Shown: positions 54,184-62,598 of the stretch, one piece after another
Position numbering within the stretch: position 1 is the first letter of the stretch
Layout of the letters: each line of letters starts with the position of its first letter
NCBI RefSeq assembly: GCF_003946205.1
Contig: NZ_RHOS01000004.1
Coordinates: forward strand, 1 to 64,000
Source of the DNA: Companilactobacillus keshanensis
GTDB taxonomy: Bacteria; Bacillota; Bacilli; Lactobacillales; Lactobacillaceae
Direction of reading: 5' to 3'
Length of the DNA: 64,000 bases
Translations under genes and position numbers: made by a program
The notes under the pieces: model-generated
What the model was told of the DNA's origin: nothing
Databases searched by the model: none
Seen by the model: the letters and a program-made list of their open reading frames with translations, nothing else

Positions 54184-54378
54184 TTAGCCTTGATGTGCTT
54201 GTAGGCTTTTACGGTTTGCACGACGACGGTTAGCTTCGACACGGTCGTTTTCTTGATCCTCAGGTTCGATCACGTTCTTCTTGAAAGCGTGAAGGGCACC
54301 ATAAACTGCAGTAGCAGTAGTTACTGAACCAATTAAGAAACCTTTAGCAAAGCGAAAATGTTTTTGTTGTTTGGCCAT
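54184..54378 (-). CDS. DUF3042 family protein
   Basis: 64 residues: KHFRFAKGFLIGSVTTATAVYGALHAFKKNVIEP, one membrane helix then a basic, Glu/Asn-rich tail. Matches DUF3042, a small lactobacillus/streptococcus family of unknown function. The frame extends to 54504 across the miaA start, but AGGAGG before ATG 54378 sets the true start. Divergent from miaA by 82 bp. Confidence 0.88.
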   Translation of the reverse strand: MAKQQKHFRFAKGFLIGSVTTATAVYGALHAFKKNVIEPEDQENDRVEANRRRANRKSLQAHQG

Positions 54379-54460
54379 AATGTCATACCTCCTATCCTTG
54401 GTTATATTATGGCGTATTTTAGGAAAAATATCTATAAAATTAGCGTCAGAGGTGAGTTTT

Positions 54461-55396
54461 TTGGAAAAAGTTATCGCGATTGTTGGTCCAACAGCAGTTG
54501 GCAAAAGCGCTTTAGGAATTAATTTAGCACAAAAATTTAATGGAGAGATAATTTCTGGTGATTCGATGCAGATATATCGTCATTTAGATATTGGTACTGC
54601 TAAAGATTCAAAAGAGGAATTAAAACTTGTCAAGCATCATTTGGTGGATATTTGTAATGTCGATCAGCGTTATACAGTCAAAGATTTTCAAAAAAAAGCT
54701 GTTTCTATTATTCATGAACTTAATATGAATAATAAACCGCCCTTCATTGTTGGGGGTACAGGCTTTTACTTGAACTCGTTGGTTCAAAACTTGAACTTAG
54801 GAGGTTCAGCTTCAGGTAATGATGACCTACGTGATAGCTTGCTCCAATTAGAAAAGAGTGGCAAACTGGAAAAATTACAGGAAATCTTAAAGAGCACTGA
54901 TCCAAAAGCTTATGATTCAATTGACCTAAGTAATTCCAGACGGATTATTAGAGCAATTGAAGTATATCAAACAACAGGAAAATCGATTACTCAGCAGAGC
55001 AACGGCGACAAATGGGCTGATTTTTATATTATTGGCTTAACAGATGATAGGGAAGAACTTTATGATCGTATCAACCAAAGAGTAGACAAAATGGCTGATA
55101 TGGGGCTTATTGAAGAAGCTAAGGCTGTTTTTGATAATCGTGCTACCATTCCTCAGGCTAAGAACGGAATTGGTTATAAAGAACTATTTCCATATTTTGA
55201 AGGTGTTTCAGATCTTAATAGCTGTTTAGATGAAATAAAAAAGAATTCTCGACACTTTGCGAAGCGACAATTAACATATTTTAGAAATCAAATGGATGTA
55301 GATTGGTATAATATCAGTGAGGTAAATGATTATCAATCGGTAATCAACCAAAAGATAACAAAATTTTTAGGAGGAAAATATGACAACTTGGAATAA
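54461..55396 (+). CDS. miaA: tRNA dimethylallyltransferase
   Basis: 311 residues: P-loop IVGPTAVGKSA, SGDSMQIYRHLDIGTAK (the tRNA/substrate region), FIVGGTGFYLNSL and NGIGYKELFPYF. It adds dimethylallyl to A37 of tRNAs reading UNN codons. TTG start at 54461 behind GAGGTGAG; the longer open frame from 54371 is not family-like. Its end overlaps the next gene by 17 bp. Confidence 0.96.
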   Translation: MEKVIAIVGPTAVGKSALGINLAQKFNGEIISGDSMQIYRHLDIGTAKDSKEELKLVKHHLVDICNVDQRYTVKDFQKKAVSIIHELNMNNKPPFIVGGTGFYLNSLVQNLNLGGSASGNDDLRDSLLQLEKSGKLEKLQEILKSTDPKAYDSIDLSNSRRIIRAIEVYQTTGKSITQQSNGDKWADFYIIGLTDDREELYDRINQRVDKMADMGLIEEAKAVFDNRATIPQAKNGIGYKELFPYFEGVSDLNSCLDEIKKNSRHFAKRQLTYFRNQMDVDWYNISEVNDYQSVINQKITKFLGGKYDNLE

Positions 55397-56636
55397 GGAT
55401 TTTCCAGAGGGATTAAAAGAAGTCATTAAAAAAACCGATCAGCAGATTTCCGGACAACTAGCAGAAATTGATGATCGTGTTTTAGATAATCAAGAAAAAG
55501 TTTTAAGTGCCTTTCGCAATGAGGGAATTGATGAGAGCAGTTTACTTGGGACAACTGGTTATGGTGACGATGATCGTGGTCGTGATCAATTAGAAGCTAT
55601 TTATTCAGATGTTTTTAAGACAGAGGCTGCTCTTGTGCGTCCACAATTTGTTTCGGGAACACATACTTTAGCTACTGCCCTGTTTGGCATGTTGCGCCCT
55701 GGAGATAATTTGTTATATGTTACTGGTGAACCTTATGACACTATGCAAGAAGTCGTTGGTATAGCGGGTAACAAGAAGGGTTCGTTGATAGACTATAAAA
55801 TTGGTTTTGACTATGTTGAAATGATTGGCGATAAAGTTGATTTTGAAACAATGGCTAAAAAAATTAAGGAACAAGAACCTAAAGTAGTAGCTATTCAAAG
55901 ATCTCGTGGTTATTCAACACGGAAAAGTTTGACGGTGTCTGAGATTGCTGAGATCATAAAAAACGTACGTGAAGTTGAACCCGATGCAATTATCTTTGTT
56001 GATAACTGTTATGGAGAATTTTCTGAGACCATTGAACCAACCGAAGTTGGTGCTGACATAATGGCCGGTTCATTGATCAAAAATGCCGGTGGTGGTATTG
56101 CTAGAACTGGTGGTTATATTGTTGGTAAAAAAGAACTTGTTGAGCTATCAAGTTATCGTCTGACTGCTCCTGGTATTGGTGATTCAGAAGGTGCGACGAT
56201 CGACCGTTTGGCAGAGATGTTCCAAGGATTCTTCTTAGCACCAAGAGTTACAGGTAATGCTATTAAAGGAGCCATCTTTGAAGCAGCTATCTTTGAAAAT
56301 CTTGGCTTAAATGTTTCACCAAAATGGAATGATGATAGAACCGACTTGATTCAAACTATTACATTTAACGATCCAGATAAGATGGTCCAATTTGCTAAAG
56401 TTGTTCAAAAATTTTCACCGATCGATTCTAATGTTTTGCCAATTCCAAGTGAAATGTCAGGATATGAAGATGAAGTTGTTATGGCAGCCGGAACATTTGT
56501 ATCAGGAGCCAGTGTAGAGTTTTCTGCAGATGGTCCAATGCGTGCACCATATATTATATATATTCAGGGTGGATTGACGTATGAGCATGTGAAAATTGCT
56601 ATTTCTAATGCTTGTAAAGAATTATTTTTTAAATAA
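55380..56636 (+). CDS. ynbB: PLP-dependent methionine gamma-lyase family protein (YnbB)
   Basis: 418 residues of the cystathionine beta-lyase-like fold-type I family called aluminium-resistance or YnbB. GTTGYGDDDRGRDQLEAIY is a family signature, and the PLP lysine lies in AGSLIKNAGGGIART (about 233). Its true substrate is not established. TAGGAGGA before the ATG lies inside miaA. In many lactobacilli glnR-glnA follows; here it does not. Confidence 0.93.
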   Translation: MTTWNKDFPEGLKEVIKKTDQQISGQLAEIDDRVLDNQEKVLSAFRNEGIDESSLLGTTGYGDDDRGRDQLEAIYSDVFKTEAALVRPQFVSGTHTLATALFGMLRPGDNLLYVTGEPYDTMQEVVGIAGNKKGSLIDYKIGFDYVEMIGDKVDFETMAKKIKEQEPKVVAIQRSRGYSTRKSLTVSEIAEIIKNVREVEPDAIIFVDNCYGEFSETIEPTEVGADIMAGSLIKNAGGGIARTGGYIVGKKELVELSSYRLTAPGIGDSEGATIDRLAEMFQGFFLAPRVTGNAIKGAIFEAAIFENLGLNVSPKWNDDRTDLIQTITFNDPDKMVQFAKVVQKFSPIDSNVLPIPSEMSGYEDEVVMAAGTFVSGASVEFSADGPMRAPYIIYIQGGLTYEHVKIAISNACKELFFK

Positions 56637-56640
56637 TAAA

Positions 56641-56656
56641 ATATGTTTAAACATAT
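56641..56656. repeat. 16-bp perfect palindrome after ynbB
   Basis: ATATGTTTAAACATAT directly after the ynbB stop, with no T-run. It could be an operator or a weak 3' hairpin. Confidence 0.4.
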
Positions 56657-56706
56657 GAGCTGATTTGTTAATAAATTAAATAAAATTTGTTATGATATTG
56701 GCAATT

Positions 56707-56730
56707 GATACTGATGTCCAGATACTGATG
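56707..56730 (+). repeat. Direct repeat GATACTGATG x2 (14-bp period)
   Basis: GATACTGATG at 56707-56716 and again at 56721-56730, in the leader of the 36-residue frame. The 14-bp period does not equal a helical turn. Purpose unknown. Confidence 0.5.
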
Positions 56731-56767
56731 ACATAAAAAGCTGTAAAGATACCTGGAGTGTGGGCCT

Positions 56768-56878
56768 ATGAAAATAGAAAATTTGATTCAGTTAATAAAG
56801 AATAGTAGTCCTAAAGATTCCGAGGATACAGTGCACGACAGAGAGATTGCCGCTGAGTTAGAAAAAGAAAATAAGTAA
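56768..56878 (+). CDS. 36-residue peptide in a free-standing transcription unit
   Basis: Short, charged frame MKIENLIQLIKNSSPKDSED... ending AAELEKENK, with GGAG nine bases before the ATG. It has no signal peptide or membrane helix. The first 12 residues form an amphipathic-looking helix. The unit has its own candidate -10 (TATGAT, 56691-56696) and a terminator right after the stop. I do not recognise the family; it could instead be a small RNA with an incidental frame. Confidence 0.5.
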   Translation: MKIENLIQLIKNSSPKDSEDTVHDREIAAELEKENK

Positions 56879-56883
56879 CAAAT

Positions 56884-56914
56884 TAAGCTAGATCGTTAGA
56901 TCTAGTTTTTTTAG
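56884..56914 (+). terminator. Terminator of the 36-residue unit
   Basis: CTAGATC (56888-56894), loop GTTA, GATCTAG (56899-56905), then seven T. Confidence 0.9.
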
Positions 56915-56944
56915 TCTAATAAAATGATTTTTTTTATTTTTCCG

Positions 56945-56974
56945 TTGACATCATTGGGGTACATTCTCTATAAT
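56945..56974 (+). promoter_or_regulatory. Promoter of tRNA-Arg
   Basis: A perfect TTGACA (56945-56950), an 18-bp spacer and a perfect TATAAT (56969-56974), 13 bp before the tRNA. Confidence 0.92.
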
Positions 56975-56986
56975 AATACAAGTGAT

Positions 56987-57060
56987 GTTGCAGTGGCTCA
57001 GCTGGATAGAGCAACGGTCTTCTAAACCGTAGGTCGTGAGTTCGAATCTCACCTGCAGCA
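56987..57060 (+). tRNA. tRNA-Arg (anticodon TCT)
   Basis: 74 bases. Acceptor arms GTTGCAG and CTGCAGC pair (one G-U); the anticodon stem ACGGT/ACCGT holds loop CTTCTAA with TCT at 57021-57023; the T arm GTGAG/CTCAC holds TTCGAAT. It reads AGA, the main Arg codon in this AT-rich genome. CCA is not encoded. Single-gene unit with consensus promoter and strong terminator. Confidence 0.97.
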
Positions 57061-57065
57061 TAATC

Positions 57066-57110
57066 AAAAAGCTGTAAGTATTGTTTATCAATACTTACAG
57101 CTTTTTCTTT
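57066..57110 (+). terminator. Terminator of tRNA-Arg
   Basis: An 18-bp perfect stem (AAAAAGCTGTAAGTATTG with CAATACTTACAGCTTTTT), loop TTTAT. Six bases after the tRNA. Confidence 0.95.
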
Positions 57111-57141
57111 TGCTCTTTTTATTTTTAATTGTCATTAAATC

Positions 57142-57426
57142 CTATTCTCGCTCGATGCTCATGATCGATGAGGTCTTGAGTGATCTCGTGCTATCTTTTC
57201 CGATACTGAACCAATCACTAGTTCCAAGCAACCCTTCAATTTTAGCCACTTCATCAATTGAATTATACTGTTTTCCGTCTTCAAAGTTACCTTCAAAGAT
57301 TTGTTCGAGATAATATGTATCTCCCTCATCACTGAAACGAGATGAGAGGGCTTTACTAGTTCTAATATATGTGTCAGCTTTGATTCTCAGTTTTTCTCCA
57401 TTTATAAATGTAATAATTATACTCAT
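57142..57426 (-). CDS. Hypothetical protein, 94 residues
   Basis: Starts MSIIITFINGEKLRIKADTY; soluble, rich in Ser/Asp/Glu, no membrane helix or Cys. AGGGGTGG precedes ATG 57426; the frame also reaches GTG 57435, which is too near the ribosome site. I do not recognise the family. It lies in an accessory-looking gap after tRNA-Arg, a common integration spot, and points away from the esterase at 57968. Confidence 0.65.
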   Translation of the reverse strand: MSIIITFINGEKLRIKADTYIRTSKALSSRFSDEGDTYYLEQIFEGNFEDGKQYNSIDEVAKIEGLLGTSDWFSIGKDSTRSLKTSSIMSIERE

Positions 57427-57531
57427 ATTTTCCACCCCTATGCCAAGTATAGCAAAATCTTACTATTATATGACTGTAAGCCCTAACTTTTTGATAAATT
57501 AAGATGATTCTAAAGGGGGATAAATAAAAAT

Positions 57532-57567
57532 GTCGATAACCGAAAGGTTTACTTTCGAAATATCGAC
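57532..57567 (-). terminator. Terminator of the 63-residue gene
   Basis: GTCGATA (57532-57538) pairs with TATCGAC (57561-57567), with inner CGAAAG/CTTTCG. On the minus strand a T-rich tail follows. It overlaps the stop codon. Confidence 0.75.
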
Positions 57568-57758
57568 TAAACTTCATCATCAACTAGTTCTTTTTTTCGA
57601 TTATTAATTATTTGTTCTAACTCCTTAAGATCATCGAGAGTTGATTTTTTGCGGATAAAACTTCTAGCCGATGATCGCATGGCAATATAGTTTGCACGCT
57701 CTTTGTTGTTCTTATGCCATTTTTTGTTTGCCTTTCGTTGAGCATCAGATAAAACCAT
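57567..57758 (-). CDS. Small basic hypothetical protein of lactobacillus type
   Basis: 63 residues: MVLSDAQRKANKKWHKNNKE, then ARSFIRKKSTLDDLKELEQI. Lys/Arg-rich N-terminal helix and acidic C-terminus. Similar small proteins (xxAQxKAxxKWxxxNKE) are widespread in lactic acid bacteria, some in phages, with no assigned function. AAAGGAGA before ATG. Nucleic-acid binding is possible but not shown. Confidence 0.8.
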   Translation of the reverse strand: MVLSDAQRKANKKWHKNNKERANYIAMRSSARSFIRKKSTLDDLKELEQIINNRKKELVDDEV

Positions 57759-57967
57759 AGTAATCTCCTTTAATTCCTCTATTTACAAGATTATACACAG
57801 TAGCTTTAAATGAAATCAAGAAAATTCATAAATTGAACCTGTAAAAAAATAGCCCGTTCCTTTAAATACTCATAATAGATATTTCTTGTAGATTATCTTG
57901 ATTGTTATACAATAATTATTAAAATAATTCTTTATATAATAAGTTTTAAAAGAGGGTTGAAAAGTTT

Positions 57968-59338
57968 ATGGAAAAAATTATTGATACCACAACCGGAAGA
58001 TTTCAGGGGATAGAATCCGAAAACGGTGTTAAATTTATCGGAGTTAAATTTGGACATCCAAGACGATTTAAGCGGTCGATTCCATATCGAGCTAAAAAAA
58101 AGTTAACTTTTGCTACTAAAGTTGGTATTCAACCAATGCAAGAAGCGGCGCTTGATAATAGTCTAGCTGAAATTAAATTTGGTGAGGATTGTTTGAATCT
58201 CGATATTTCAACGCCTAATCCAAATGGAAAATATCCAATTGTAATTGAATTTTATGGTGGTGGATTTTTACATGGTGGCACGTTAAAAAAAATTATGCCT
58301 TGGCTTGATAACCAAAATGTTGTCCATATCGTACCAAATTATCGTTTAGGCTTGTTTGGCTGGGCAAATGTTGAAGGTGGAGATACCAATGTAGGTCTTT
58401 CTGATCAAATTCTGGCCATTAAATGGGTGATTGACAATGCTGATAGATTTGGTGGGGATTCAGACGATATTAGTCTGGTTGGTCATTCTGCGGGTGGTAA
58501 GTCGATTGCGGCCTTGATGACCTCTAATGAAGATGTTATGGATCAAATTAAAAAAATTGTCTTATTTAGTGGTTCACTGCAAACAATCAGGGATGCGGAG
58601 ACTGCACAGAAGGTTTTGCATCGTTTTTGCACTTCCAATAAACTCAACTCTAAAGATTTATTCAACTTGACTGATGATGGGATGTTGATTGCACAGAATA
58701 AATGTATTGGCGATCATTTGGCTACTAACTGGTTTGGCCCGATCATTGATAATGATTTGATCTCAGATAATTGGCAGGATGTCTTGATCGATCGTCAAAA
58801 ACGTACGGGATTTAAGACATTAGTTGAAGCAGGCAGTAATGAATTGATCCACTTAAAAAATTATTCACTTGAAGAATTAAAATCAAGTATTTTAATTGAT
58901 CTCTTTGGTGATAATTCAAAAATTATTTTGAGACAATTGCCCAATAATGATCAAAAAGATCAGTTGTTAAATTTGATTGGAGAATCAATGTATACTTTTC
59001 CAGCTGATCGGACAGCACAGTTATTAAAAGAAAACGGCGAAGTGTACGGAAATTATTCCAGTGTACTCGATGGAAGACATGGTGGAAACGTTGCATACCT
59101 GGCTGTTAAGAATTCAGATCTTCCGATCGATCAAAGAAAAAATCAGAGATTCTATTTGCAGCTTATAATGGATTTTATTATTAATGGGAAACCATATAAT
59201 GATGATTTAAAGTACGAATGGCCATTATTTGATGACAATCAATTGGTAATGAAATTAGATCCAGATGACATTAGTAGTGTCTCGATGATCAGTCATCAAT
59301 GGATCAAAAATCTACCCTGGCAGACGTACAAATTATAA
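57968..59338 (+). CDS. Carboxylesterase (type B / para-nitrobenzyl esterase family)
   Basis: 456 residues, alpha/beta hydrolase. Oxyanion-hole motif YGGGFLHGG, nucleophile Ser174 in GHSAGG, and a late DGRHGGNVAYL that may hold the catalytic His. DNSLAEIKFGEDCLNLDI is the COesterase signature (EDCLxLDI). It lacks a signal peptide, so acts in the cytosol on short acyl esters. AAGAGGG upstream. Substrate unknown. Confidence 0.9.
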   Translation: MEKIIDTTTGRFQGIESENGVKFIGVKFGHPRRFKRSIPYRAKKKLTFATKVGIQPMQEAALDNSLAEIKFGEDCLNLDISTPNPNGKYPIVIEFYGGGFLHGGTLKKIMPWLDNQNVVHIVPNYRLGLFGWANVEGGDTNVGLSDQILAIKWVIDNADRFGGDSDDISLVGHSAGGKSIAALMTSNEDVMDQIKKIVLFSGSLQTIRDAETAQKVLHRFCTSNKLNSKDLFNLTDDGMLIAQNKCIGDHLATNWFGPIIDNDLISDNWQDVLIDRQKRTGFKTLVEAGSNELIHLKNYSLEELKSSILIDLFGDNSKIILRQLPNNDQKDQLLNLIGESMYTFPADRTAQLLKENGEVYGNYSSVLDGRHGGNVAYLAVKNSDLPIDQRKNQRFYLQLIMDFIINGKPYNDDLKYEWPLFDDNQLVMKLDPDDISSVSMISHQWIKNLPWQTYKL

Positions 59339-59450
59339 AAAAATAACTCTTAATTTATACTGATGTATCAATTAATTTAGTAAGTGCTAAAAATATAGTA
59401 TTGCATTTTAAAAAGAATGATTCTAAAATGATGTTGTTGTGCTTAAAGTT

Positions 59451-59468
59451 TAAGCGTTTAAACGCTTA
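59451..59468. promoter_or_regulatory. 18-bp perfect palindrome, candidate operator
   Basis: TAAGCGTTTAAACGCTTA, perfectly self-complementary, 9 bp before the ribosome site of the small membrane protein. A second, overlapping palindrome CTTAAAGTTTAAG lies at 59442-59454. It resembles but does not match a cre site. Probably a repressor site; the cognate protein is not visible. Confidence 0.55.
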
Positions 59469-59488
59469 GGATTTTAGAGGTGGGATGC

Positions 59489-59737
59489 TTGAAAAGGGAG
59501 TATTCATATTTTATTACGATAGCTTTCATATTGCTTGATTTAGTTGTTTCATTTTTGACACAGTTTAATGTTTTAAGTAATGTAGCCGGAATAATTATAG
59601 GAATCGTTTTGATAGGAATTTTAGTTATTTTGACTAGGGTTGCCAAAGGAATTAACCTTAGACGGGGAAGAATGGCATTTTCATTCTTTATGGCGTTATT
59701 TTTATCACTTATGTTTATGACGTCATTAGCAGTTTAA
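59489..59737 (+). CDS. Small membrane protein, about 82 residues
   Basis: Starts MKREYSYFITIAFILLDLVV at TTG 59489 behind GAGGTGGG; a GTG at 59480 overlaps that ribosome site. Three membrane helices (about 8-26, 32-50, 60-80) joined by a basic loop (RVAKGINLRRGR). Family not recognised. It follows an 18-bp palindrome and ends in its own terminator, so it looks like a separately controlled unit. Confidence 0.7.
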   Translation: MKREYSYFITIAFILLDLVVSFLTQFNVLSNVAGIIIGIVLIGILVILTRVAKGINLRRGRMAFSFFMALFLSLMFMTSLAV

Positions 59738-59751
59738 TTATCTGAATATTA

Positions 59752-59792
59752 GAAAAAGATTGTTGCAATGTATTTTGCTTCAATCTTTTTTA
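59752..59792 (+). terminator. Terminator of the small membrane protein gene
   Basis: AAAAAGATTG pairs with CAATCTTTTT around a loop with an inner GCAA/TTGC pairing, followed by a T-run. Confidence 0.8.
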
Positions 59793-59835
59793 GTGTACTC
59801 TAAAATATATATTGTTTTTAAGAGGGGTATTTTGC

Positions 59836-61491
59836 ATGTCCAACAAAGCTTTGAAGAGAACTATTTTAGGAACAGTTTTCTTGATTCTAAGTATTTTATA
59901 TACGATATTATTTTCCCCACACGCAACGATTCGCTTATTGGATAGCTATGATATGCTATTTCATCTGAATCGGATCAATAGTTTGGGTAATATTTTGGTA
60001 TCGCCGGTCAATTTTAACTATTGGGATCATGTCGGTAATTTTACTAGTGTATTTTATCCTTGGTTCACTCTATCACCAGGTTATTTAATATTTAAGATGG
60101 CGAGTGATCCAATAATCAGTTTTTTGATTTTTCTAACTTTGATAACATTTTTAACATTTATTAGTTCATATTATTTTATGGCTAAATTTTCCAAGGATAC
60201 ATTACAGGCATTTTTATTTTCAGTCCTGTATACCTTGTCGTTCTTTAGAGTTGCCAGTGTATTTTATCGTGTAGGATTGGCTGAGTATATTTCATATATT
60301 TTTATTCCTTTGATTTTCTACGCTTTTGCGGAAATTTTGTCAGGTGATTTTAACAAGTGGCCCTTGTTTGCTACGGGATTGACATTAACGGTCCTAACAC
60401 ATCCGCTGACAGCTTTTATTACAGTTGTTATGTTGATGCCCTTGGTAGTTTTGGTTATTTTTTCAAAAGTGTCTCATAGTTTTAAATATTGGGGGCAATT
60501 AATTTGGGCTGGAATTCAAGCGATTATTCTAGTTATCGTTGCTTCAAGTGGTTTTATTTTACCAATGGTAGAGCAAAAGAGAGCACTAGCTACTAATAGA
60601 CCAGCATTACTGGATCTGGCACAAATGGCGCAAAAACCGATGGAGCTGTTTAACAATGCCTTACATACTGATGTGAGAAGTTATTCAATCGGAATTATTT
60701 CGTTGTTGACGATTGTTGTCATCTTGATTTTTATTTGGAAAGATAAATTTTCATATCGTCTTGTTGCTATCGAAGGTTTAATTGCTTTAGTACTATCAAC
60801 AAATCTATTTCCATGGCACCTTGTTCAAAATACTTTCTTTAATCTGATGCAATTTCCATGGCGCTTTTTAAATATGGTAACTTTCTTCTTTGCTATATAT
60901 ATGAGTCACATCTTGGCGAAATTAATGAAGAACAGATCGTCCTTGACCAAATTGTCAGTTTTAGTTTTTACAACAGTAGCTTGTGGTAGTCAGGTTTATT
61001 TAAGTGGTACGAAGGTAAACAATCAGCCTTTGCCATTTGCCACAGTTACATCCAAAAATGCGGATCAAAAAATCAAAAGTTTTCATCAAGAAGATTATTA
61101 TCCGATTCAGAGTCTTCCTTACAGTGATGAAATCAAAAGCCACAAGTTCATTATTAATAATAAAAAAGTTAAGGTTCCGTTTGAAACAACGGCTAATACT
61201 TATTCAATTAAGTATTATAGTAAGAATTCAGTGGAAATGGATATTCCGGTATTATTTTATAAAGGAATTAGGGTTTCAATAAATAATGAAACTGTTAGTC
61301 CTAAAATTTCTAAACGTGGGACTGTCAAAATCAAGACAGTCCAAGGCCAAAATAACATTCAAATTCAATATTATTATAGTAATATTGACAGAGTGGCCAT
61401 GGCTGTCAGTGTCGTAGGTTTTATTATTCTAATTTGGTTATTATTCAACGATGGACAGTGGTCATTTAGAAAACTTCTTAAAGATAGTTGA
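59836..61491 (+). CDS. Large multi-pass membrane protein (YfhO / 6-PTPS-related type)
   Basis: 551 residues: about 11-12 membrane helices, then an extracellular beta-rich tail (about 410-515), then a last helix. LLDSYDMLFHLNRINSL (Asp-rich loop after helix 1) and PWRFLNMVTFFFAIYMSHIL resemble the 6-pyruvoyl-tetrahydropterin-synthase-related / YfhO membrane family of GT-C fold. A lipid-linked sugar transferase role is likely in relatives but not proven. AGAGGGG precedes ATG 59836. No glycan genes are nearby. Confidence 0.75.
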   Translation: MSNKALKRTILGTVFLILSILYTILFSPHATIRLLDSYDMLFHLNRINSLGNILVSPVNFNYWDHVGNFTSVFYPWFTLSPGYLIFKMASDPIISFLIFLTLITFLTFISSYYFMAKFSKDTLQAFLFSVLYTLSFFRVASVFYRVGLAEYISYIFIPLIFYAFAEILSGDFNKWPLFATGLTLTVLTHPLTAFITVVMLMPLVVLVIFSKVSHSFKYWGQLIWAGIQAIILVIVASSGFILPMVEQKRALATNRPALLDLAQMAQKPMELFNNALHTDVRSYSIGIISLLTIVVILIFIWKDKFSYRLVAIEGLIALVLSTNLFPWHLVQNTFFNLMQFPWRFLNMVTFFFAIYMSHILAKLMKNRSSLTKLSVLVFTTVACGSQVYLSGTKVNNQPLPFATVTSKNADQKIKSFHQEDYYPIQSLPYSDEIKSHKFIINNKKVKVPFETTANTYSIKYYSKNSVEMDIPVLFYKGIRVSINNETVSPKISKRGTVKIKTVQGQNNIQIQYYYSNIDRVAMAVSVVGFIILIWLLFNDGQWSFRKLLKDS

Positions 61492-61516
61492 AAAATATCT
61501 TAATATTTGCTATATT
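61488..61516 (+). promoter_or_regulatory. Promoter of rplU-prp-rpmA
   Basis: TTGAAA (61488-61493), 17-bp spacer, TATATT (61511-61516). It overlaps the stop of the membrane protein gene. Confidence 0.65.
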
Positions 61517-61521
61517 TTATT

Positions 61522-61612
61522 AGTTGCAATCACTATTGCATCTACAACCGCTCAAAATCAGGTTTAAGCTATAGGCACCTGATTGGCGAGTCTTAGAAGG
61601 GAGTGTACACGC
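61522..61612 (+). ncRNA. L21-type ribosomal protein leader
   Basis: About 90 bases between promoter and rplU hold hairpin elements (AATCAGGT with CACCTGATT) and a conserved-looking GCTATAGGCACC region. Position and features match the Firmicute L21 leader motif; the regulator is assumed to be L21 itself. Confidence 0.65.
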
Positions 61613-61613
61613 T

Positions 61614-61925
61614 ATGTACGCAATTATTAAAACTGGTGGTAAGCAATATAAGGTTGAAGAAAATGACTCAATCTTTATTGAAAAACTTGATGTTAAAGAA
61701 GGGGACGCTGTTACATTTGATGATGTAATTTTAGTTTCTGACGGAGACAGTATTAAAGTTGGAGATCCTGTTGTAGCAGGTGCTTCAGTTACGGGTAAAG
61801 TTGAAAAGCAAGGTAAGGACAAGAAAGTTGTTACTTACAAATACAAACCTAAGAAGCATTCACATACTAAGACAGGCCACCGTCAACCATATACAAGAGT
61901 ACTTATTGACAGTATCAAGGCTTAG
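61614..61925 (+). CDS. rplU: 50S ribosomal protein L21
   Basis: 103 residues: [20 protein letters not shown] at the start and [20 protein letters not shown] near the end are the family signature. AGAAGGGAG ribosome site. First gene of rplU-prp-rpmA; 2 bp before prp. Confidence 0.99.
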   Translation: MYAIIKTGGKQYKVEENDSIFIEKLDVKEGDAVTFDDVILVSDGDSIKVGDPVVAGASVTGKVEKQGKDKKVVTYKYKPKKHSHTKTGHRQPYTRVLIDSIKA

Positions 61926-61927
61926 TT

Positions 61928-62272
61928 ATGATTAGAGCAAGTTTTTACCAGAATGAAGACCAGAAATTTGAATCTTTTTTGATCCTAGGGCATGCTGATT
62001 CTGGACCATATGGTCAGGATCTTGTCTGTGCAGCTGTTTCGGCGGTTTCAATAGGAACGATCAATAATCTGGAAAAACTTACTGAGGATACTCCGCTCGT
62101 AGTTCTCGACGAGGAAAACGGTGGACACCTTGGTTGTCGCTTTGACAAAGCAGTATCCCATGATACAGCTTTGTTATTGGAAAACTTATATTGGACATTG
62201 AAAGATATTCAAGATAGTTATCCTAAAAACATAGAAGTTCAGATTCAAAAAAATAAAATCGACTTTAATTAG
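61928..62272 (+). CDS. prp: Ribosomal-processing cysteine protease Prp
   Basis: 114 residues with catalytic His22 (GHADSGPYG) and Cys34 (DLVCAAVS), at the same spacing as in S. aureus Prp. It removes the short N-terminal extension of L27, encoded just downstream. Gap to rplU is 2 bp. Confidence 0.96.
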   Translation: MIRASFYQNEDQKFESFLILGHADSGPYGQDLVCAAVSAVSIGTINNLEKLTEDTPLVVLDEENGGHLGCRFDKAVSHDTALLLENLYWTLKDIQDSYPKNIEVQIQKNKIDFN

Positions 62273-62284
62273 GAGGTAAATTTC

Positions 62285-62557
62285 ATGCTTAAAATGAATT
62301 TACAATTTTTCTCTCACCACAAGGGTGGTGGATCAACTGCTAATGGACGTGATTCAGCTGGTCGTAGACTAGGCGCAAAACGTGCTGATGGTCAAGCTAT
62401 CACTGCCGGTGCAATCATTTATAGACAACGTGGAACAAAGATTCATCCTGGAGCTAATGTTGGTCGCGGTGGCGATGATACATTGTTTGCTCTTACAGAT
62501 GGCGTTGTTAAGTTCGAAAGACTTGGTAGAGACAAGAAACAAGTTTCAGTTTACTAA
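62285..62557 (+). CDS. rpmA: 50S ribosomal protein L27 (with Prp-cleaved N-terminus)
   Basis: 90 residues. It begins [18 protein letters not shown]: the extension MLKMNLQFF is the Prp recognition motif, with cleavage after the FF. This exposes the tail that reaches the peptidyl-transferase site. AGGAGG before the ATG. Co-transcribed with prp, 12 bp apart. Confidence 0.98.
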   Translation: MLKMNLQFFSHHKGGGSTANGRDSAGRRLGAKRADGQAITAGAIIYRQRGTKIHPGANVGRGGDDTLFALTDGVVKFERLGRDKKQVSVY

Positions 62558-62598
62558 TAAGAGTTAGAGGGATCACCTCTAAACAACTCAAATTGTTG

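Noticed and set aside
54379-54504. N-terminal extension of the DUF3042 protein to 54504
   Set aside because: It is antisense to the start of miaA, and AGGAGG supports ATG 54378.
57374-57583. 69-residue minus-strand frame
   Set aside because: It overlaps the better supported 94-residue gene and a terminator, has no ribosome site and an unlikely composition.
59451-59468. cre site for CcpA
   Set aside because: The palindrome differs from the cre pattern at two fixed positions (no TG at the 5' side, no C near the 3' end).
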